From NCBI RefSeq assembly GCF_032884065.1, contig NC_088864.1, positions 18,604,409-18,668,408 on the forward strand: 64,000 bases of DNA, given 5' to 3'. Source of the stretch: Artemia franciscana. Lineage: Eukaryota > Arthropoda > Branchiopoda > Anostraca > Artemiidae. Shown piece by piece: positions 55,851-64,000 of the stretch. The notes beneath the pieces were generated by a model. The model did no database searches, was not told the origin of the DNA, and saw nothing but the letters and a program-made list of their open reading frames with translations. The first letter of the stretch is position 1, and every line of letters begins with the position of its first letter. Made by a program: the position numbers and the translations under genes.

Positions 55851-56550
55851 GAATGTTTTTTTGTGAAATACAAATGTGTTTATTTTTCTTTCCTTTTTTT
55901 TTGTTATTACTCCATTTTAATACCTTGTTTTGTTTTTTATTGGGGAAATAAAATAATTTATTCAAATGTACAGTCAGATCAACAAGACAAAAGAATGTAG
56001 TGAAGTTTTTTTATGAGCTGTAGACAATGCTGCTCTATTTATACATTTTGCCTTTTTTAACAAATATAGAAACACATTGCCAGGGGATGAAAAAACACTG
56101 TATTCACGTTTTTTTCCAGAATTGTTCGGATCACAAAAAAAAAACTTAAGACAGCTTAATTCAGTTCAAGAATTTTTCAGGGCAATAGCTTCCGACCTGT
56201 GATTCCATTCTTAGCAATTTTTTGAACCAGGCGTATTTCTGTCTGATTAGATGTTCAACCATCCATGTAAAATGCATGAAGTTGATAGAAATGAAGTGTA
56301 GATTAACACTTGTCTCTGGTCACCATTTAGGTAACGCCACGTCTTCTAAGAAAATAAGGTAGTTGCACCTTGTGTTTAGAATAAGTGGAATTTTCTTGAA
56401 CTAAACGAAAAAAAAATCGTGTTATCAATAACAGGTGCAACATAATGAAGAGCAAACCACGTCTCTCTGTAGCCAAAGCTTAAAAATAGGTTTTTAAAGA
56501 AAATATCTAGGGATAACTATTTCACATATAACATTATTTTAAAACTATAA
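55851..56550. other. SR-gene intron, no feature seen
   Basis: T-rich sequence just after the LINE (possible 3' UTR with AATAAA at about 55948), then ordinary AT-rich intron. Confidence 0.35.
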
Positions 56551-57561
56551 TTAGATATACGTTGCATGAGCAAAGAGAGGTGTTTCGGCAACCTTTGTTT
56601 GGCTCCGCCGAGTAAAGTGTCGCGAGAGTAACACTTTTGGTTTTATTTCCTCACTTCGATTAAACGCTGAACTTGTTAATCTGTAAGGATCTTAAAATGA
56701 ATACTAGGTAAACCAACTCGCAAAAGTTGCAAACCCCTCGTTGCAACTAACACAAGTTGCAAACTCCTCATTGCTGAAGATGATTGTAGCCGAAGAGCCG
56801 ATTATTACTTACAAGTAATATGTCTTACCACTGGAATCAAATTGGTCTTACAATCAAATACACCGGGAACACATAATAGGTACACCAACTAGCAAAATGT
56901 GCGAACCCCTCATTACCGAAGATGATTATGAGCTAACAACCTACTGTTGCTTAAAACTCCCCTATATGTCTCACAATTGGTATCGGCCTACTTTTGGTTT
57001 CTGTGTGTACCTTACTACTGAAGTCGTCAACCCCTTTAAATTTTCAAACTAGTATATCTCATGAAGGAATTTTCCTACCAAAAAATTGATTGCATGTAAT
57101 TTGACCAGCTCATCAAGAGCTATCGACTGCCGTCGGAAAAAAAAATCTTTCTGTCTTAGTTCAAAAGTTGACTTTTTTGCCGTAGGTCAAGTTCCTAATG
57201 TCATTACTTAGAAAGGAGCAAAGGATAAACTCTAATTTCTTTAGCAATGAGAGAATTTTTAAAGTTTAAGAGGTACATTTGATAACATTTCTTTACCGCA
57301 ATCCCAAGTGCGAAAAACCGAATGATAAACTCAGCTGAAATCACAAACAGAAATGGGTAGAAGCATTAGATTTTTGGCCCCAGGCAAGAGTTCCACGAAG
57401 CTTTCCAAAGTGCAAAGTCATATTCATCAATCCGGCTTAAGGTCCACACTTTCCGTAAAAACCGCAGAGGTTAGACCTTTACCACTTTCTAGGAATAAGC
57501 TGAAATCGGGGTGCTAGGAAAAAAAACACGACAAAACCAAAGTGTTACTCTCGGAACACGA
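56551..57561 (-). mobile_element. Non-autonomous Helitron-like element, copy B
   Basis: It is the inverted relative of 31193-32515. On the - strand it starts TCGTGTTCCGAGAGTAACAC after an A (57562) and ends with a TTTGC...GCAACG-type hairpin, TATAT and CTAA (56554-56551) followed by T. It shares long blocks with copy A (TTCTAGGAATAAGCTGAAATC, GGTCCACACTTTCCGTAAAA, TAGCTCTTGATGAGCTG-type words). Length 1011 bp. It sits in the SR-gene intron in antisense. Confidence 0.75.
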
Positions 57562-60127
57562 TTATCATTCAGATCATGCTGACCGTTAATTTGTAGTTAC
57601 AATTTTTTTTAAGTGCACGACGCCCCCGCAAGCTGACATCAAATTCGACAAAAAATATATAATAGAGATTCTCATTGTTGAAAAACCTAATTGGTGATTT
57701 AGAGTCCCTCACTTTTAAGAACAAGGATGTACATTTTTGCATGGGTTGCATGGACGTGTTTCCTTTTTTTTAAAATAAAGAGTAATGCTAAATCCTAAGA
57801 AAAGGGTGAAATTTCCCTGATAAAGAAGTTAAGCTTCAACCATAATGAATGAAAATTATAGAGAATTATGAAGTCATACGTAAACTGACCAGAAATATCG
57901 CAATTTAAGAGTTGAACTGCTACCCTCTAAAACTTAAAGACTGGTGTTCAGTTGTGGTCTACTGAAAACTCAATCTATTGTATCCGTGCTGAAACATTAC
58001 TACCAATTGTTTTTTCTCTGTAACTAACAAGGCTGTTTCGTAAACATAGATTCATGCTTCATAAAAATTCTATTTGGCTGCTGATTTTTTATATATTTGA
58101 GAGTAGTTCATTTGAAAGAGAGAAAACATTAATAAAAACTAAAAGTATAATGAATTAAAGCACCTACTGGTTACCGGGGAGATTCTCAACCGATAAAACT
58201 CTCTAGCTCTAAAAAGCTTTAACTTTTCCTCTCCCTGGTGAGATTTCCAAACCAGTTTCTGCTCAGAGCGTATTATACGTTGCCAGGAAGGGGCGTCATT
58301 TGGGGAGGGGGCAGTTGCCCTCTACCAATAATGTGGAGAAAAAATGATTAATTATCCCATGCTCCTTAACTATCAGAATATAGACTCCTCTTGCCCCTTT
58401 CTCCCAATAAAAATTCTGGAGTTTCACCCCCTGTCTACCAGTGTTGAGTTTGGTGACCCCGCAATAAACCCTGAGTGGATACTCATGAGAGAAAGAACTT
58501 CTGTTAATGAGCTAAATTTGATTGCACAGCCATTTGTAAATGAGGCGCTAGGCACACTGGGAGGGCATATAAAAGATTTCTCTTTCTCTGAAGATTTGAT
58601 AAAACTTGCAGAGTCTGCTTTAAAAATCACGGTCTGTACCTAGAGTAGCTAAAAGCCTTGAAAGGAAAAAAACAATAAAGTGGGGCAGGCTTTCGATGTA
58701 GAAGGAAAAACAGGTAGTAGCCACCTTGAAACCACTCAAAAGAAGATTGAATAAAGGAAACAGTTGCAGATTACATCCCTGTTTCAGCAGAAGTCAGCAC
58801 TAAATGCACAGAAGTATAGGCTGTGTTTTTTACTTTTTGTTATTGTTTTGAGATTACTATCATCTGTGTTCTTATGCTTTTGAAAGTGACTTGTTCGAAT
58901 GTGCAAATAGAAAAGGACATAAAAAGAAACAACTGTAGAAGGACTGGGACAGGTCTTGAAAACATACACTTCTTGCTTTTACCCTCAATTTGTCTGTTTC
59001 TCAGCTGGTTCAAATCAATAATCGAATTTATTTACTGCTTGTTTTAATTAGGAGACCCCCACATGAATTTGCTGCTCTATTTATTTATTTCCGTCATACA
59101 AGTCTAATTTTTGTTTGTATTCAGTGCTTGGCCTCTCCAAAGATTTCTGAAACTGAGTTGGTCCCTAGAGAGGTCCCTGTTCCAGATGAAATAGGTCCAT
59201 AAGTCTCTATTTTTGGCCCTGTGAACATATGGAAGCTCTGTAGTTATGGTTATATTGTAACCGCAGTTAAAGCAGTCAAGATAAGAGTGGAAATGGTGGT
59301 ACTAGTTGCTATAGGAGGAATTGTTGCGGATATACCACCACTATTTGGAGTGGTAGTAGGCTAATCCATTTTATTTATTTATTCATCCAGTTGCTTGTAA
59401 GCCTAAAAGCTTGTAAGCATAACATACAAAATGAAAATAAAAGAAATCGGAAGCCTTTTGTTAAAAATGTTGATTACCTAACGCATTTTGTTTTAGGACA
59501 CTCGTATTGTCATTTTGCAACTTTGGTTGAAACGAATAAGCATGTAATGTATTCTTATTGTGTTTAGGACAGTCATCTGGCCATTTAAGACAATTTCCTA
59601 AATGACCCCTGAAATATCGGGAGTCGAAAGAGGTGCAATATGTCTAATATTCCTTTTAGACTCCAAAACAGGGGTTCTGGGGCCCAGTTCTGGGCCCTCC
59701 AATTACAGACACAAAATTATACATTCCAAAGAATTCTTCCTTACAAATTGGGGTAGAATTTGGAACTGTGTTTTACGACGCTCATGCTAAAATTTTTGTC
59801 ATATCTTTTAGTTATTCATGTAAATTTGTTTTCAAAATAATCGTTACCTTTACTGAATCAGCTATAAATGGTAGTTTTTCTCCCATAATTCGTCCGGTTT
59901 GTATTTTACAAGATCATGCTGTTCTGTTGTTGGATGTTTTACAATCCAGAGATTCGGTAAAAGACAAATATGAGCATTTAATGATAGCACCCGACCCTGC
60001 GGCTTTTTGTTATGACGCTTATATTGTTAAATAAAGTCAATAACTTATTTTATTGTCTCACCTTCAATATTGTTATATTTGTATTCCACTTTTTATTGAA
60101 ATTATTCATGATTGATTTTAAACCTAG
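57562..60127. other. SR-gene intron, 3' part
   Basis: No repeat end or gene recognised. An open + frame at 58344-58643 (99 codons; includes PFVNEALGTLGGHIKDFSFS and LIKLAESALKIT) has protein-like composition but no known relatives and no clear splice support, so it is not called as a gene. Confidence 0.35.
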
Positions 60128-60283
60128 ACGACTCCATGGATCAAGAATCAAAGTAGAAATGTCAAACGGCAAAACAAGGACTGATCGTCGCGATAACTAT
60201 CGCCGTGATAGCTACCGAGAGGATGGCTACTCTAGGAATTCGTACAGAGATAGAGAAGGTCGTGGTGATTTCCGAAGGCAGAG
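60128..60283 (+). CDS. SR splicing factor, second coding exon (end of RRM and linker)
   Basis: After ATTTTAAACCTAG| the frame completes Leu71 and reads RLHGSRIKVEMSNGKTRTDR, the last RRM strand and its exit as in Rbp1/SRSF3. An Arg/Tyr/Asp-rich linker (RDNYRRDSYREDGYSRNSYR...GDFRRQR) follows. A donor CAGAG|GTCTGT ends the exon at 60283, phase 2, with the RS domain expected on later exons beyond 64 kb. If that donor is not used, the frame runs on to SVYSPIYI and a stop at 60311, giving a 131-residue protein without an RS domain. The intron before it is 5130 bp and contains a LINE and a Helitron-like element. Confidence 0.85.
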
Positions 60284-60311
60284 GTCTGTCTATTCTCCTA
60301 TTTATATCTAA

Positions 60312-63300
60312 TGGTTCTGGATATTTTCCCTAATTTAAAGTGCTCATAAGTTTTGATTTAGTCCCTCGTTTTTCAAATAGCTGAAGTGTGTGATAAAAAA
60401 AAAAAAATGTGATAAAAAAGTCTCCTATCATAAACTTGCCCATGTTTCGTAGCGCTTTAATCGTCTTATTGCTGAAATTTTTAAGCCTTTCTAAACGTAA
60501 AATATAATAGATTACAAAATTTTTTTGTTTAAAAACATAGCATCAACATGATGTTAGTTCTGTAAAATGAAGTTTAACAACATACGGTAAATTTTAACGT
60601 AATTTTTATTCAGTTCTTTTCAATGAAGTTAAAACTGTTTCCACTCCGTATATTATTTTATTCACAGCAATATTTTTAGATGTTTAATGTAAGTTGAAAA
60701 CTGCTAATTTTAACAATAGCTCTTATCACCACCCTTTTCCAGGTTTTTAACATCTTTAAAACATCCACTTGTACATCCAACACCATCTACCATTCAACTT
60801 CAATTCACCATCAGCTTAATTTATCAGTTAACTGGTGCGAAGATTGGTTTTGTATATAACAAAGCTTCATTCCTCATCTCATTCTCTTAAAGATTATCCA
60901 AGAAATGGCAAGAAATATTTTGGCCTTGAAGAGGGCATCCAAAATTACTCCTGTCTTTTGGAACATTCACCAACACAATCATTGGACGTTATATACTACT
61001 CTTTGGATTAGGTTATAGAAATGAAAGAATGTAGATGGCGGTGATTTCAACCTTTCATAATATTTAAGGAAGTCGGCATCGGTTTGCTTCAAAATAGGAG
61101 ATGAGATTACCATTTACATTTTATTGAAATCAGCCATTTCCATTTTTTCGTCCGTTGGCTAGTTCAAGGTCATATTCCATCTCTGGAAAGGACATTCAAA
61201 CTATTCCCTTTCTGGAACTGTGACTTTGCCCCATTTTTAAAACCGAAATTTGAAGGTAATTTTGACTTATTTCTGGGCTTTTTTTAAGACTGTTGTAGTT
61301 TATATCCTTTACTTTGTTTCTCTGTCGCTAACAGCTGTTTTCGGATGTTATGTAAAGAACTGAAAGTAATTAAAAGATCCGCAAATTCTTATAATGTTTT
61401 ATTATTGATATTATCATCTAATGTTATATGCAGGAGCAGTAATTGTGTTACAGTTCATGCATGTAAAATAATACAATAAGTCAAGGGGATAACATGGCTG
61501 AAATTGCTAGGATAGGATAGTCACTCCCTTAAAACGAGTTCCTTTTTAGTTGTAATATGCTTGAAAGGAATTTTTAAGAATCAAAGGACGGCTGTTTAAT
61601 AGAAAAACGTAACTTGTCCTTGCGAAAATAAATTGTCCTTGGAAAAAAAACTCTTTATTTTTCATTGCAGTTTCTAACACGCTTTCGAATCCAAGTCCAA
61701 GTCACATCTCCAAACTTGTTTTGTTCTTCTTTATTGCAATCCGTTTTTATTTGTTCTATTATATTTCATATAAATTTAAAAAATCCAAATTAAATTTTAG
61801 CGATACTACAAGTGGGTTGAAAATCATTTTCCAGACGAATATATTTCTCAGGTAAACTTTTAAGCCACTGTCTTGATAAAAAAAGGGAAAGAATTGCAAA
61901 AAAATTCTTCATTGATAAAATTGAGATGTCTGATAAAATTGAGAAGTTATAATTTAAAAAAAAAAGTAAAACGAAAATAATGAGTGAAACTTCGGTCCAA
62001 AGTGTGTAGTTTATTTAAGTGGTAGCCCGCATGATCTGTAAGGTGATTTATGTTCTTTTTACCATCTTTAATGAAAATACGATTTTTTTCAATTCACTGA
62101 TCAGGGCTATAATTCACATTTTAATCAGCTATTCCTTTTCTACAACACCCGCTCAAATACTAAACATTCTGGTTTGAAAAAAGTGTATCTTTCGTAGAGC
62201 TATTTGAATAGTTTTGATAGAATCAGCTCAAAAGTAATCTATTAATTGTCAGGATAGGCTAAGCGCTCTTTTGATCAGAGAAGATTAAATTTGGAAAGAA
62301 CCACATCCATTATTTATGCTGTTATAAACATACGCTTAAATCTAGCAATCTGATGGGAAAAAATGTCAAAAATCTTGCGTCTTTTTTTTACTACTAATCT
62401 CATTTGACATTGGTCAAAACCTAGTTTGATCATGTGGTATATCGTAAACTGGCCGGAGTTCGGTTTTCTTTTCATACTACTGAAATACCTCAGTTCGTTG
62501 TGCTTCCCAGTCACCAAAGTCCAATTCCGATATTCAAATATGACCCCTCCTTACACATCTTGCCCCTTTTCCTATATAGATCTTTGAAAGAAAATTCGCT
62601 AAATGCGTTATACTTTTAGCTTAAATTATACTCAAAATCTGTTATTATCATCCCACACCGCCTCGTCATAAGAAAGTTAGCCAGGTAGTAGGCTGTTTAA
62701 ATCAATAACTTGCAATATAAGTATTATTGGAGGAACCATAGTATATTCAAAACCACATCATTCCACTGATGTTTTTCAAGAATAAAGGAAGTAAGAAATA
62801 CCCTCTCTGAAAACTAAAAGCACTTGTACGTATGGTATTCTGAGGGAAAAAAATTGAATTATCCAATCAGTTTTACGGTTAGGCAGTCAGGTTGGCTTTT
62901 TGAGGGGTATTTCTGTTGTAAAACTGAAAAAAGAACAAGATTGCCCTCGCCCCCCTAGATTTTGAAAATAGTTGTTCTTTTATTAACATTGTAAATTGTT
63001 TCAGTTTATTTATAAGGTATTTTTTTTAATCTAGGGGGGGGGGGGAGCCCAAGGGGAATAGGAAGGCTTATATCTAAGGGGTAGAATTATAAGCATGGTA
63101 ATGAGAAAAAAAAACAATTCTGCAAATTAGGTTTTTTCCCAGTATTAATTTAATTATCAAGTTTTTTTATATACCTGTTGGAAATAACTATTTTAAACAC
63201 TTTGAGATTCAATTAGTCACAAAATACGGCAAATACGCATATAAGGCTATTATTTGCAAATTGTTAACACGTTTAACACGTTTCTTTTCTAGTCTTTGGT

Positions 63301-64000
63301 CAGTACCAGTTTTATATCGTAACCTTAATCAGTAAAACAAAAAAAAACAAAAACAAAAAAAAAATGAAGTTCACGAATAAACCAGTTTGTTTTGACATAT
63401 TTTGTCTGTAGAAGAAATTGAAAAGAGATTCTGTTCTCTATTTAGACCACTTTATTAAGGAAAAGAATTACATGATTGTTCACAAATTACCGATAAAGAA
63501 TTCTAAAAAGATGCTCCTGTTCTCTACTTTAAGCCTGCATTTAATTGTTTGTGGTGGTTAAAAAATCCAATGATGAGGATGATCAGTAAATAGTCCGAAA
63601 TCTCCCTCAAAGACAATCTTTTCAAAAAACTAACCATTATTACTGTATTATTGGTGGAGTCACCCAATTGAGTTGAGACGGTGTCACAAAGGCCCATTGT
63701 CTTCTCACCCTACTCAAAAGAATTAATTTTCCCCATTCTGACCATCTTATCAGCTGTCGGGCAATATCTTCCTTACATATGTCCTCCAGGCTAAAATGCA
63801 GTGTATAAAATTCTTCCAACTGGTACCTTATCCCGACTGGGCATCCTTCTATCAGACGCCTTTTTGTTCCCACTGACATCTAAAATTTTTTGTAAACCGG
63901 GGAATCAGCTCCGCTTATGCGGATGAGATGATTCTGGAAATTACCAGTTGTTATAGCTTCAATGGCAATTCGTGTTTCAGATTTATTAAGTCGTAAAAGA
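60312..64000. other. Presumed SR-gene intron or flank, nothing recognised
   Basis: AT-rich to the window edge. A (G)n tract lies at about 63036-63046 and A-rich runs at about 63345-63365. No Arg-Ser repeat coding sequence, tRNA or transposase motif was found, so the RS domain exon, if it exists, lies beyond the window. Confidence 0.4.

Noticed and set aside
58344-58643. 99-codon frame in the SR-gene intron
   Set aside because: The composition is plausible but there are no known relatives. Between RRM exons it would disrupt a conserved fold, so it is not an SR exon.

Overview
This is a nuclear eukaryotic window: AT-rich, dominated by introns and transposon debris, with two recognisable host genes, both on the + strand. 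Protein similarity, the repeat content (Helitrons, several LINE lineages, pogo-like and hAT-like remnants) and a degenerate TTAGG-type tract fit an arthropod, perhaps a crustacean. I cannot name the species.

Gene 1 is methionine aminopeptidase 2 (METAP2). Three coding exons (10193-10336, 19842-20520, 28975-29537) splice in phase into a complete 461-residue enzyme with every metal ligand present. The introns are 9.5 and 8.5 kb and packed with repeats. Gene 2 is an SR-protein splicing factor of the SRSF3/SRSF7 (Drosophila Rbp1/x16) type. Its RRM is split between 54786-54997 and 60128-60283, and the RS domain is not seen in the window.

Layout. 0-1 kb: AT-rich DNA with a LINE scrap. 1.13-4.40 kb: a Helitron (- strand) with both termini, but a scrambled, inactive Rep/helicase. 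5.6-8.2 kb: a dead LINE whose 3' domain is amplified as a 317-bp tandem repeat. 10.2-29.5 kb: METAP2, whose introns hold a long-TIR foldback element, a small MITE, a pogo-like element containing a LINE scrap, a hAT scrap and several copies of a 1.7-kb hairpin/foldback family. 29.7-30.3 kb: a 360-bp CT microsatellite and a 59-bp T tract just after the METAP2 stop. 31.2-32.5 kb: a non-autonomous Helitron-like element with a relative at 56.6-57.6 kb. 34-36 kb: old ~700-bp duplications. 39-41 kb: LINE fragments. 41.4-50.9 kb: a satellite of ~270-bp units interrupted by a LINE, itself interrupted by a 4.4-kb insertion. 51.7-53.4 kb: a complete copy of the 1.7-kb family. 54.8-60.3 kb: the SR-protein exons with a LINE and a Helitron-like element in the intron. 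60.3-64 kb: nothing recognised.

The most distinctive element is the repeated 1.7-kb family. It starts with a small terminal hairpin, has a core related to the 270-bp satellite, and carries one or two foldback hairpins. The two arms of each hairpin match each other better than they match other copies. Copies in METAP2 intron 1 are all + and those in intron 2 all -, so exon 2 is flanked by long inverted repeats.

All calls were made by eye from the sequence and its translations. No alignment, RNA data or database search was available.
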